From positions 1,054,001 to 1,118,000 of the forward strand of contig OY970313.1 of assembly GCA_963716445.1 (NCBI GenBank): a stretch of DNA of 64,000 nt, given 5' to 3'. The notes beneath the pieces were generated by a model. It saw nothing but the letters and a program-made list of their open reading frames with translations, made no database searches and was not told the DNA's origin. The DNA is from JAAYBF01 sp963716445. GTDB lineage: Bacteria; Actinomycetota; Thermoleophilia; Solirubrobacterales; Thermoleophilaceae. The number at the start of each line of letters is the position of its first letter. The stretch's first letter is position 1. The position numbers and the translations under genes were made by a program. Positions 51,684-60,063 of this stretch are shown piece after piece.

Positions 51684-54086
51684 GTGAGCCGCGCGGCTGC
51701 TTGGGCCGAGGCGCATGTCGCCTACGTGCCGATCGTCTGCGCGGCCGCGGGCTTGGCGCTGTCGGGCGTCTCGCCGATCGCGCCGCTGGCTGTCGCGGCG
51801 GTCGTCGCGGTCGCGGTCGGGACGATTGCGCGCGCCGCCGGCAGGGTCGCCGCGCTGGCCGGGATTGCGATCGCGCTCGGCGGGCTCGTCGGCACGGCGC
51901 GCCTCGAAGCGATCGACGCTGCAGGCGCAAGGCTTCGAGAGGGCCAGCGCGTGGTCGGGCTGGCGCATCTGCGCGAGCAGCCGCGGCCCGGCCCGTTCGG
52001 CGTTTCGGTCGAGGTCGCCATGGCGTCCGGCGGGCAGCGGGGCAGCCTTCTCCTGGCGCGCCTGCCCCGCGACGCCCGCCTGCCTGCGCACGCGGGTCCC
52101 GGGCTCGAGCTGGCGCTGTCCGGCGTCTTCCGCCGCCTGGCGCCCGACAGCGGCTCGGGCTTCGACTTCGCCGCCCATCTGCGCCGCCGCGGCGTCGCGG
52201 GCGAGCTTGCCGTTCGCCGACTGCGTGTGACCGGCGGCCGGAGGCGCGGCTTCGCGGGGGCGGTCGACGGCGTCCGCGGCCGTGCCGACCGGGCGATCGC
52301 GGCGGGGATGGCGCCGACCGCCGCCGCACTCGCCCGTGGAATGGTGCTCGGGGCCGACGAGGCGATCCCGCGCGGCGTGCGTGACGACTTCCGCGACTCG
52401 GGCCTCGCCCACCTGCTCGCCGTCTCCGGTCAGAACGTCCTGCTGCTCTGCGCGCTGGCGATCCCGCTGCTGAGCGCGGCGGGCCTGTCGCGGTCGGCGC
52501 GCGTCCCGCTCCTGCTCGCGCTGATCGCGCTCTACGTTCCGCTCGCCGGCGCCGGGCCGTCGATCCAGCGGGCCGGCGTGATGGGCGCGGCGATGCTGCT
52601 CGCCGTGGCGCTGTCGAGACCGGCGGCCCGCTGGTACGCCCTCGGGCTGGCCGCCTGCGCCACGCTGACGCTCGCGCCGCGCGCCTGTGGCGAGCCCGGC
52701 TGGCAGCTTTCGTTCGTCGCGGTAGCCGGCATCCTGATGCTCGGGCCCGGCATCCGGCGCTCGCTGGGCGCGCTGCCGCGCGCGGCGGCCGAGGGAGTCG
52801 CGCTGACCGTCGCCGCCACCGTGGCGACCGCGCCGCTGCTCGCGCACCACTTCGGCGCCGTGCCGCTCGCCGGCCTGCCGGCAAACGTCGCCGCCCTGTC
52901 GCTGGTCGCGCCGATCATGTGGCTCGGGATGCTGCGCGCGGGGCTCGGGCAGGTCGTCGCGGCGGGCGGGCCGCTCGGCTGGGCCGCCGAAGCGACGTCG
53001 GCCGCCGCCGGAACGCTCCTAGAGCCGTTGCTGGGCGGGCTCGCGGGCGTCGCGGCCCTGTTCGCCGACGCTCCGGCGGGCCAGCTCCAGATCGCGCTCG
53101 GGCACCCCGCGAAGGTGGCGCTCGCCTACGCGGCGATCGCCGTCGGTGCGCTGGCGGCGGCCCGTCTCTCGCGCCGCCTCGACACGCGCGCCTCGACCGC
53201 TGTCGCCTGGGTGGGCCGCTTGCCCAGGCGACGGCGGGCGGCGCTCGCGGTCGCCGTCTGCGCCGCGGCGGCGCTGCTCGCGGCGCGCGGCCTGTCTCCG
53301 GCGCCCGCGCCGGCGAGCCTGACCGTCACGTTCCTCGACGTCGGCCAGGGCGACGCGACGCTCGTGCAACATCCCGACGGCAGCGCGGTGCTCTTCGACG
53401 GCGGCCCACCGGAGGGCGGCGTCGCACGACTGCTGCGCCGCGCCGGCGTGCGGCGGCTGTCGGCGATCGTGATGACCCATGCCTCGCGCGACCACCACGG
53501 CGGCCTCGCCGAGGTCGTCGAGCGCTTCCCGGTCGACGTGCTGCTGGACGGCGGCGACGGCACGCGCGACCGCGACTTCCACGGCGTCGTCGCCGGCGCC
53601 ACCGAGCGCGGCGCGCGCACGCTGACGGCGACCGCTCCCCTGCGTCTCCAGGCGGGCTCGCTGCGAATCGACGTCATCTCGCCGTCGCGGCGCCCGGCCG
53701 GACCGCCGCCGGAGGACCCCAACCCGCGCGCCGTCGTCGCGGTCGTGAGCTGCGACGGCTTCGAGCTGCTGCTCTCCGGCGACGCCGAGAGCGAGGCGCT
53801 GCTGGCACTCGCCCTGCCCGACGTCGATGCGATGAAGGTGCCGCACCACGGCAGCGCCGACCCCGGCCTCCCGCAGGTCCTCGAGCGGTTGCGGCCCGAG
53901 ATCGCGGCGATCCCGGTCGGCGCCAACTCCTACGGGCACCCCGCGCCCTCGACGCTCGCCGCGCTGCGGGCGGCGGAGGTCCCGACCTGGCGCACCGATC
54001 GCAACGGCAGCGTGCGCCTGGTCGTCGGGCACGGCGACGTCCGGGTCGAGGCCGAGCGCGGGCAGGCCGTCGACGCAGCTCCGTAG
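51684..54086 (+). CDS. comEC: DNA-uptake channel ComEC/Rec2
   Basis: GTG 51684 gives 800 aa. A DUF4131-type N-terminus is followed by the multi-helix Competence domain (MVLGADEAIPRGVRDDFRDS, GLAHLLAVSGQNVLLLCALA) and a C-terminal metallo-beta-lactamase domain (TFLDVGQGDATLVQ, MTHASRDHHGG, LLSGDAESEALL, MKVPHHGSADP). It forms the inner-membrane channel for single-stranded DNA. ComEA plus ComEC implies potential competence. Confidence 0.94.
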   Translation: MSRAAAWAEAHVAYVPIVCAAAGLALSGVSPIAPLAVAAVVAVAVGTIARAAGRVAALAGIAIALGGLVGTARLEAIDAAGARLREGQRVVGLAHLREQPRPGPFGVSVEVAMASGGQRGSLLLARLPRDARLPAHAGPGLELALSGVFRRLAPDSGSGFDFAAHLRRRGVAGELAVRRLRVTGGRRRGFAGAVDGVRGRADRAIAAGMAPTAAALARGMVLGADEAIPRGVRDDFRDSGLAHLLAVSGQNVLLLCALAIPLLSAAGLSRSARVPLLLALIALYVPLAGAGPSIQRAGVMGAAMLLAVALSRPAARWYALGLAACATLTLAPRACGEPGWQLSFVAVAGILMLGPGIRRSLGALPRAAAEGVALTVAATVATAPLLAHHFGAVPLAGLPANVAALSLVAPIMWLGMLRAGLGQVVAAGGPLGWAAEATSAAAGTLLEPLLGGLAGVAALFADAPAGQLQIALGHPAKVALAYAAIAVGALAAARLSRRLDTRASTAVAWVGRLPRRRRAALAVAVCAAAALLAARGLSPAPAPASLTVTFLDVGQGDATLVQHPDGSAVLFDGGPPEGGVARLLRRAGVRRLSAIVMTHASRDHHGGLAEVVERFPVDVLLDGGDGTRDRDFHGVVAGATERGARTLTATAPLRLQAGSLRIDVISPSRRPAGPPPEDPNPRAVVAVVSCDGFELLLSGDAESEALLALALPDVDAMKVPHHGSADPGLPQVLERLRPEIAAIPVGANSYGHPAPSTLAALRAAEVPTWRTDRNGSVRLVVGHGDVRVEAERGQAVDAAP

Positions 54087-54089
54087 GAT
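54084..54089 (+). promoter_or_regulatory. -10 box for holA, overlapping the comEC stop
   Basis: TAGGAT includes the comEC TAG and ends 6 nt before the holA GTG at 54096, implying a leaderless holA transcript. Confidence 0.45.
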
Positions 54090-54095
54090 CGTGGC

Positions 54096-55051
54096 GTGGC
54101 AGACATCAAGCCCGTCTACCTGCTCTGCGGCGACGACGACACCAGGACCGACGCCTGGCGGTCGCGCGTGCGCAGGCGCGCCGAGGCGGAGAACGGCCCC
54201 GGCGGCCTCGAGGTCTTCGACGCGCGCGTCGCCGAGCCCGAGGAGGTCGTGGCGTCGCTCGCCGCGCTGACCTTCGCGACCGGTACGCGCTACCTGCTGG
54301 TCGACGACGCCGGCGCTTGGAAGGCGGGCCAGATCCCGCCGCTGCTCGACGCGCTCGCGGTTCCCCAGCCGGACACCGTGCTCGTCCTGGTCGTCCGCGG
54401 CAAGCCGTTGAAGAGCCTCGTCGACGCGGTCGAGAAGGCGGGGGAGAGGTTCGCGAGCACGCCCCGCCGAAGCCCTGGGAGCTGCCGAAGTGGGCCACCG
54501 GGCAGGCTCGCGAGCTCGGACTGCGCCTCGAAGGGGAGGCTGCGAAGGCGCTCGTGGCGATCGCGGGGCCGAGCCAGCAGCGCATGTCGCGTGAGATCGA
54601 GAAGCTGGCGATCGCCCTGCATCCCGAGCCGACCGTTCGCGTGGAGGACGTCGAGCGACTGACCGCCGGGGAGGCGAGCCCGAAGGTCTACGACCTCGCC
54701 GACGCCGTCGTCGGCGGAAACGCCGAGGCGGCGATCGAGCTCGCCGAGGAGCTCGCGTTGCACGGCGAGCGCCCGAGCCGCTTCGTCTATCCGATCGTCG
54801 GCCGGCTGCGCGAGGTCCATCGCGCCGTCGAGCTGCTCGAGTCCGGGCTCACCGAGAAGGACCTCGCCGGCGCGCTGAAGATGCCGCCCTGGCGCGCCAA
54901 GAAGGTGCTGGCGCTCGCCCGCCGCGCCGACCGCGAGACGCTCGAGCGCGCCCTCTGCCGCTTCGCCGACCTCGAGGTCGAGCTGCGCGGCGGCGGCAGC
55001 CTCGGCGAGGAGACCGCGGTCACCCTCGCGCTCGTCCGGGCCGCGGCCTGA
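54096..55051 (+). CDS. holA: DNA polymerase III subunit delta, interrupted by an apparent 1-nt frameshift
   Basis: GTG 54096 begins MADIKPVYLLCGDDDTRTDA, with YLLVDDAGAW further on. At the G tract 54440-54444 the reading frame is lost: the delta sequence resumes in the -1 frame (EVREHAPPKPWELPKWATGQ) and continues to TGA 55049-55051, with QRMSREIEKLAIAL and ASPKVYDLADAVVGGNAEAA. One extra G would restore a continuous protein of about 318 residues, the normal size. Delta loads the beta clamp and is essential. A sequencing error in the G run, a real mutation or -1 slippage are the options. comEC-holA-rpsT is a conserved order. Confidence 0.85.
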
Positions 55052-55052
55052 G

Positions 55053-55319
55053 CTAGGAGGAGGCGCCGGCGCGCAGGCGCGCGGCGCGGGCCTTCTTGCG
55101 CGCGCCGGTGTTCCGGTGCAGCGCGCCGGAGCGGACGGCGCGGTCGATCCGCGAGCAGAGCTCGCGGAACTCGGTCTCGACGGCGTCGGCGTCGCCGGAC
55201 TCGGCGGCCGTCTCGAGGCGGCGGAAGTAGGTCTTCACCGAGGACGTGTAGCGACGGTTCTCGTCGCGCTCACGCTCGGTGCGCAGGATCCGCTTCTTCT
55301 GTGACGCGATGTTCGCCAT
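55053..55319 (-). CDS. rpsT: 30S ribosomal protein S20
   Basis: The product is 88 aa on the minus strand: MANIASQKKRILRTERERDE, then RAVRSGALHRNTGARKKARA, the S20 signature. It is a primary 16S rRNA binder. Its stop lies 1 bp from the holA stop (convergent). It diverges from murJ with 55 bp between the starts. Confidence 0.95.
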   Translation of the reverse strand: MANIASQKKRILRTERERDENRRYTSSVKTYFRRLETAAESGDADAVETEFRELCSRIDRAVRSGALHRNTGARKKARAARLRAGASS

Positions 55320-55361
55320 GGGTCAGGTGTCGCGGCACCAGGGAACGGCGCAGCGGCGGCG

Positions 55362-55367
55362 TAGTGT
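55362..55367 (+). promoter_or_regulatory. -10 box for murJ
   Basis: TAGTGT lies 7 nt upstream of the murJ ATG (55375), in the short divergent gap with rpsT. Confidence 0.45.
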
Positions 55368-55374
55368 AGCGGGG

Positions 55375-56979
55375 ATGGCCGATCCGACCACGGCGGAGCC
55401 CGCGCCGCGGGAGGAGAGCTCGGGCGAGCGCCGCGGGCGCCTGGCGCGCAGCACCGCGTTCTTCTCGGCCGCGACCGGCCTCTCGCGACTGCTGGGCCTC
55501 GCGCGCGAGATCGTCGCTGCGAGCTACTTCGGCGTCAGCGGCGCGATGTCGGCGTTCACGATCGCCTTCCAGGTGCCCAACCTCGTCAGGGCGCTGTTCG
55601 CCGACGCGGCGCTCCAGGGCGCCTTCGTGCCGGTGTTCAGCGAGCTGCTCGAGAAGGGCCGCAAGCGCGAGGCGTTCCACGTCGCCTCGAGCCTGTTCTT
55701 CCTGATCCTGCTCGTGCTCGGCCTGACGACCGCGCTGTTCATCGTGTTCGCCGAGCCGATCATGTCGGTCCTCGCGCCGGGCTTCGACGATCAGCCTGAG
55801 CTGCGCGACCTCACGGTCGGCCTGTCGCGGCTGATGTTCCCGATCGTGCTGCTGCTCGCGCTGTCGGGGTTGATCGTCGGGATGCTCAACAGCTTCGAGC
55901 ACTTCAGCGTGCCGGCGCTGGCGCCCGTCGCCTGGAACGTCGTGATCATCGCCGCGCTGGTCGGCCTGACGCCGCTCTTCGAGGGGCAGGACCGCATCTA
56001 CGCCTACGCGATCGGGGTGCTGGTCGGGACGCTCGTCCAGTTCCTCTTGCCGATCCCGTGGCTGCGCGGGCGCGGCGGCCACTTCTCGATCGCGCTGGAC
56101 TGGCGCAACGAGCACGTGCGGCGGGTGCTGTGGCTGATGCTGCCCGTGACGCTGGCGCTCGGGATGATCAATCTCAGCCTGCTGATCAACTCGCTCTTCG
56201 GCACGCTCGTCTCGGACCAGGCGCCGGCGGCGATCGACAAGGCGTTCCGCATCTACCAGCTGCCGCAGGGGCTGTTCTCGATCGCGATCGCGACGGTGCT
56301 GTTCCCGACGCTGTCGAAGCTCGCCGCGCGCGGGCGTCGCGACGACCTGCGCGCCACGATGGCGAACGGCATGCGCCAGATCTGCCTGATGCTGATCCCG
56401 AGCGCGGTCCTGATGGCGGTTCTGGCCGAGCCGATCACCCGGCTGCTCTACCAGCGCGGGGAGTTCGACGCCGAGGCGACGGAGCTGGTCCGGACGGCGC
56501 TCGTCTGGTGGTCGATCTCGCTCCCGTTCCAGGGCATCAGCCTGCTCTTCTCGCGGACGTTCTTCGGCCTTCAGCAGCCCTGGGCCACGACGGGGCTGGC
56601 CATGGCCAACATGATCGTCAACGCCGCTGTCGCCTTCGCGCTCTACGAGCCCTTCGGGATCGCCGGCATCGTCGTCGGTACGGTCGCCGGGACGCTCGTC
56701 ATGACGGTCGGCCAGGGCTGGCTGCTGCGCCGGCAGCTCGGCGGAATCGAGGGCCGGCGAATCGTCGGCGCGATCACGCGCATGCTGGCGGCCGCGGCCG
56801 CGCTGGCGGCGCTGTCCTATCTCGTCTGGCGCGGGCTCGACGACGCGCTCGGTCGCTCGCTGATCGCGCAGGTCGCCTCGGTCGGCGCCGGCATCGCGGC
56901 CGGCGTGGTCGCCTACGGGACGGCGGTCTGGCTGCTCCGCGTGCCCGAGGCGCGCCAGGTCGCGCGCCTCGTTCGCTAG
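55375..56979 (+). CDS. murJ: lipid II flippase MurJ (MviN)
   Basis: ATG 55375 gives 534 aa with about 13-14 transmembrane helices. MOP-fold/MurJ motifs are FSAATGLSRLLGLAREIVAA, ALFADAALQGAFVPVFSE and RIYQLPQGLFSIAIATVLFP. It flips lipid II for wall synthesis. No C-terminal kinase-like domain is fused, unlike mycobacterial MviN. The stop overlaps the convergent DJ-1 gene by 4 bp. Confidence 0.93.
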   Translation: MADPTTAEPAPREESSGERRGRLARSTAFFSAATGLSRLLGLAREIVAASYFGVSGAMSAFTIAFQVPNLVRALFADAALQGAFVPVFSELLEKGRKREAFHVASSLFFLILLVLGLTTALFIVFAEPIMSVLAPGFDDQPELRDLTVGLSRLMFPIVLLLALSGLIVGMLNSFEHFSVPALAPVAWNVVIIAALVGLTPLFEGQDRIYAYAIGVLVGTLVQFLLPIPWLRGRGGHFSIALDWRNEHVRRVLWLMLPVTLALGMINLSLLINSLFGTLVSDQAPAAIDKAFRIYQLPQGLFSIAIATVLFPTLSKLAARGRRDDLRATMANGMRQICLMLIPSAVLMAVLAEPITRLLYQRGEFDAEATELVRTALVWWSISLPFQGISLLFSRTFFGLQQPWATTGLAMANMIVNAAVAFALYEPFGIAGIVVGTVAGTLVMTVGQGWLLRRQLGGIEGRRIVGAITRMLAAAAALAALSYLVWRGLDDALGRSLIAQVASVGAGIAAGVVAYGTAVWLLRVPEARQVARLVR

Positions 56980-57650
56980 CGCGCGGCGGTCTCGGCCTCG
57001 ATCTCCTCGAGCGCCGCGGCCTCCATCGCCGTCACGACTCCGCGGACGAGCTCGACGATCTCGGCCGGCGCCTTGTCGGGCGAGCCGGCGTCGAACGGCG
57101 GCTGCGGGTCGTACTCGAGCCCGAGCTGGATCGCCTGCGCGACCTCGGTGCTCGCCAGGCGCGCCGCGAGCGTCAGCGCCATGTCGAGGCCGGCGGTGAC
57201 GCCGGCGCCGGTGAGCACCTTGCCGCGCTCGACGACCCGCTGGGGGACGGGGCAGGCGCCGAGCTCCCCGAGCAGCTCGTACTCGAGCCAGTTCGTCGTC
57301 GCCTCGACGCCATCGAGCACGCCGGCCGCCGCGAGCACGAGCGAGCCGGTGCAGACCGACGTCGTGAAGGTCGAGGTCGCGTGCGCGCCGCGGACCCAGT
57401 CGAGCATCCGCTCGTCCTTCAGCAGGGCGCGCGTCCCGATGCCGCCGGGGACCATCAGGACGTCCGGATCCGGCAGGTCCTCCCAGCGCTCGTCCACGAG
57501 CACGGTCAGCATCCGGTTGTCGGTGCGGATCGGCCCCGGCTCGGGACCGGTGAAGCGAACCGTCGCTCCGGGAATCGCCGACAGCACCTGGTACGGGCCG
57601 ATGGCGTCCTGCGCGGTGAAGCGGTCGAACAGCGGGATGGCGATCTGCAT
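56976..57650 (-). CDS. DJ-1/PfpI-family protein, isonitrile-hydratase-like
   Basis: The product is 224 aa: MQIAIPLFDRFTAQDAIGPY, VLMVPGGIGTRALL, the nucleophile elbow Cys in SVCTGSLVLAAAGVLDG, then ATTNWLEYELL and TGAGVTAGLDMALTLA. The pattern TSVCTGSLVLAAAGVL is typical of the InhA-type isonitrile hydratase branch. The true substrate is unknown. It follows the GlxA-like regulator by 15 bp on the same strand, so the two are likely one operon. Confidence 0.87.
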   Translation of the reverse strand: MQIAIPLFDRFTAQDAIGPYQVLSAIPGATVRFTGPEPGPIRTDNRMLTVLVDERWEDLPDPDVLMVPGGIGTRALLKDERMLDWVRGAHATSTFTTSVCTGSLVLAAAGVLDGVEATTNWLEYELLGELGACPVPQRVVERGKVLTGAGVTAGLDMALTLAARLASTEVAQAIQLGLEYDPQPPFDAGSPDKAPAEIVELVRGVVTAMEAAALEEIEAETAAR

Positions 57651-57665
57651 CGGGTCTCTCCTCGG

Positions 57666-58643
57666 TCAGGCGGCGTCTTGGGCGACGGCGCGGAAGCGGT
57701 TGCGGTACTGGCCTGGGCTGACGCCCATGCGGCGGCGGAAGGCACGGCGGAAGGTCTCGACGGTCCCGAAGCCGCAGACGCGGGCGATCTGCTCGCCGTC
57801 GGCGGCAGTCGCCTCGAGCATCTCGACGGCGCGCTCGACGCGAACCGCCTCGACGTAGCTCGCCGGCGTCGTCCCGACCTCCCGCCTGAAGGCGCGGGCG
57901 AAGCCGCGCACGCTCATGTTCGCGTGAGCGGCGAGCGCCTCGACCGTCAGGTCGCTGTCGGGACGGCTGCGGGCGAGCTCCTGGGCGGCGCGGATCGGCG
58001 GACGCTCGGCGAGCTGGGCGGCCAGCTGGGCGGAGAACTGCGCCTGACCTCCGGGGCGCTTGGCGAACACGACCAGCCAGCGCGCTATCTCGAGCGCCGT
58101 CCGGGAGCCGTGGTCCTCCTCGACGAGCGCCAGTGCGAGGTCGATGCCGGCGGTCACTCCGGCCGAGGTCCAGACGGCGCCGTCGCGGACGAAGATCGAG
58201 TCGGGGTCGACGTCGATCGCCGGGTGGCGCTCGGCCAGCAGCTCGGTCGCGGCCCAGTGGGTCGCGGCACGGCGGCCGTCGAGCAGGCCGGCTGCGGCGA
58301 GCAGGAAGGCGCCGGTGCACACGGAGGCGACGCGGCGCGAGCGCGTCGCGGCCTCGCCGATCCAGTCGACCAGCCGCCGATGGCTCGTCGCGGCGACGAC
58401 GCCGGTCCCGCCGGCGACGATCAAGGTGTCGATCGCGCCGCGACAGTCCACGACCGCTCCGTCGGGCGCCACGCGCAGCCCGCTACCGGTCGAGAACGGA
58501 CGGCCGTCGGGGCTGAGGACCTCGTGGCGGTAGCGCCCCGGCGCGAGTCGCTCCGCGAGGTCGAAGACCTCGAGCGGTCCACAGACGTCGAGCGACTGGG
58601 CGTCGTCGAAGCCGACGATCACGATCCGGCGAGCGGCGGCCAT
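57666..58643 (-). CDS. GlxA-type transcriptional regulator (DJ-1 domain plus AraC HTH)
   Basis: ATG at 58641-58643 (minus) gives 325 aa. An N-terminal DJ-1/PfpI domain (IVGFDDAQSLDVCGPLEVFD, SVCTGAFLLAAAGLLDG) precedes a C-terminal AraC-type double HTH (ANMSVRGFARAFRREVGTTP, FGTVETFRRAFRRRMGVSPG). It probably senses a small molecule and controls the downstream DJ-1 gene. It diverges from the FadR-type regulator with about 110 bp between the starts. Confidence 0.92.
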   Translation of the reverse strand: MAAARRIVIVGFDDAQSLDVCGPLEVFDLAERLAPGRYRHEVLSPDGRPFSTGSGLRVAPDGAVVDCRGAIDTLIVAGGTGVVAATSHRRLVDWIGEAATRSRRVASVCTGAFLLAAAGLLDGRRAATHWAATELLAERHPAIDVDPDSIFVRDGAVWTSAGVTAGIDLALALVEEDHGSRTALEIARWLVVFAKRPGGQAQFSAQLAAQLAERPPIRAAQELARSRPDSDLTVEALAAHANMSVRGFARAFRREVGTTPASYVEAVRVERAVEMLEATAADGEQIARVCGFGTVETFRRAFRRRMGVSPGQYRNRFRAVAQDAA

Positions 58644-58752
58644 GCCCCGATCATGACTCCCCCGAGCACTGACTGCAATGACACCTTGCGGACGATTTCG
58701 GCCAGGGTTTCGTGGCGGAGTTCGGGCCTGGGTTAGAGTCGCCAGATCGCCC

Positions 58753-59433
58753 ATGTCCGGCTCCGGTACAGCGTCAGTCCCCGATCAGGTCTTCGCACGA
58801 CTGTGCGAGCGGATCACGAGCGGCAGCTACGCCCCCGGCGAGCGGCTGCCGACCCAGCGGGCGCTGGCGGAGGAATTCGGCGTCAACATGGCGTCGGTTC
58901 GCGAGGCGCTCAAGCGCTTGGAGCAGCTGCGGCTGATCGAGGTCCGCCACGGCGACGCCACCAGGGTCCTCGACTGGCGTCAGTCCGGTCTCGAGGCCCT
59001 GGCCGTGTTCGCCACGGTCGACGCCGAGGTCGTCCGTCCGCTGTTCGAGGCGCGCCGGATGGTGCTCACGGAGGTCGCGCGGCTGGCTGCCGGTCGGCGC
59101 ACCGACGAGCAGGCGAGGCGAATCGCCGACGCGGCGCGGGACGTCGCCGAGGCGCCCGACGACGCGGCCGCGCAGATCGCCGACTGGGCGTTCGTCTCGG
59201 CCGTCGTCGAGGCGTCGGGGAACGTCGTCTTCCAGCTGATGGGCAACTCCGTGCGGGAGTTCTACCTCGCCCACCCCAACACGTTCATGGCGCTCGTCGC
59301 GGGTCGCGACGAGCTGGCCCCGCTCTACGCGGATGCCGCAGCGGCGATCGCGAAAGGCGACGCCGACGCCGCCGCCGCGGCGATGACCAGGCTGATGGCC
59401 GCCCACGAGGCCCGCATGACGGCCGCGCTCTGA
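58753..59433 (+). CDS. FadR-subfamily GntR transcriptional regulator
   Basis: ATG 58753 gives 226 aa; TAGAGT lies 13 nt upstream. The N-terminal winged helix is GERLPTQRALAEEFGVNMAS followed by VREALKRLEQLRLIEVRHGD. The C-terminal all-helical FCD domain is about 75-220 (FEARRMVLTEVARLAAGRRT, VVEASGNVVFQLMGNSVREF). The ligand is unknown. It could act on fatty-acid or organic-acid genes elsewhere, since no obvious target is adjacent. Confidence 0.88.
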   Translation: MSGSGTASVPDQVFARLCERITSGSYAPGERLPTQRALAEEFGVNMASVREALKRLEQLRLIEVRHGDATRVLDWRQSGLEALAVFATVDAEVVRPLFEARRMVLTEVARLAAGRRTDEQARRIADAARDVAEAPDDAAAQIADWAFVSAVVEASGNVVFQLMGNSVREFYLAHPNTFMALVAGRDELAPLYADAAAAIAKGDADAAAAAMTRLMAAHEARMTAAL

Positions 59434-59440
59434 CCCCTCG

Positions 59441-59490
59441 CGAACGAGTGGACGATCGACTGTGCCCTGGCCTGGTCAATAGTCCGCTGA
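59441..59490. repeat. diverged third copy of the palindromic repeat element
   Basis: CGAACGAGTGGA, then GATCGACTGTGCCCTGG and GGTCAATAGTCC, follow the same order as copies A and B, but several arm positions are mutated, so the hairpin is imperfect. It lies 7 bp after the FadR-type gene, again in an intergenic site. Confidence 0.6.
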
Positions 59491-59570
59491 TGGTCAAGGG
59501 GCGCTGGTATCGCGCGCCGGACGGACGCCGAGGCGACTAAGGAGCGTTGCGGCGGGGTACGACTCGCAGC

Positions 59571-60005
59571 GTGACCGACGAGAGGATGGACGTCGAGCAG
59601 CAGATCGAGCGGCTCAACACGGCGCTGCGGCTCCAGAACCGCTCCGCCCTCCAGTACGTCCTCACCGGCGGCAGCATCGTCGGGCTGGAGAACCAGCTGC
59701 TCGCCGAGCGCTTCGGCGAGTTCGCCCGCGCCGAGCTCGACGACGCCCGCCGCCTCGTGGAGAAGATCGCGGCGCTCGGGGGCGAGCCGGTCGCCGACGT
59801 CGCGCCGCCGCGCTTCGACGCCGAGCCCGAGGCCGCTCTGCGACGGCTGGTCGAGTTCGAGACCGAGGCCCTGAACGCCCTCCAGGACGCGATCGAGCCG
59901 ACCGGCCGGGAGGCCGCGTCTGAGGCCGTCGAGCACCGCCTCGAGCACATGATCATGCGCAAGCAGGAGCAGGTCGACGTGCTCCTGCGCGCGCTGCGCG
60001 GCTGA
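59571..60005 (+). CDS. ferritin-like domain protein, 144 aa
   Basis: GTG 59571 gives 144 aa of predicted all-helical protein: DVEQQIERLNTALRLQNRSA, IVGLENQLLAERFGEFARAE, LVEFETEALNALQDAIEP and EHRLEHMIMRKQEQVDVLL. Spaced Glu and Glu-x2-His residues in helices fit a four-helix ferritin-like bundle (bacterioferritin-like or DUF892-like), with iron storage or oxidase activity possible. The family call is by helix pattern only. Confidence 0.6.
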   Translation: MTDERMDVEQQIERLNTALRLQNRSALQYVLTGGSIVGLENQLLAERFGEFARAELDDARRLVEKIAALGGEPVADVAPPRFDAEPEAALRRLVEFETEALNALQDAIEPTGREAASEAVEHRLEHMIMRKQEQVDVLLRALRG

Positions 60006-60049
60006 GACCCCGGGCCGGGCGCGCCAGGCGGCGACCTGCGACCGACCCG

Positions 60050-60055
60050 CATAAT
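60050..60055 (+). promoter_or_regulatory. -10 box for lepA
   Basis: CATAAT, five of six positions of the TATAAT consensus, lies 8 nt before the lepA GTG at 60064. The close spacing implies a leaderless transcript. Confidence 0.45.
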
Positions 60056-60063
60056 CAGGCTGA

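Noticed and set aside
55270..58320. 1,016-codon minus-strand frame spanning rpsT, murJ and the DJ-1 genes
   Set aside because: It crosses three well-supported genes in other frames and is Arg-dominated.
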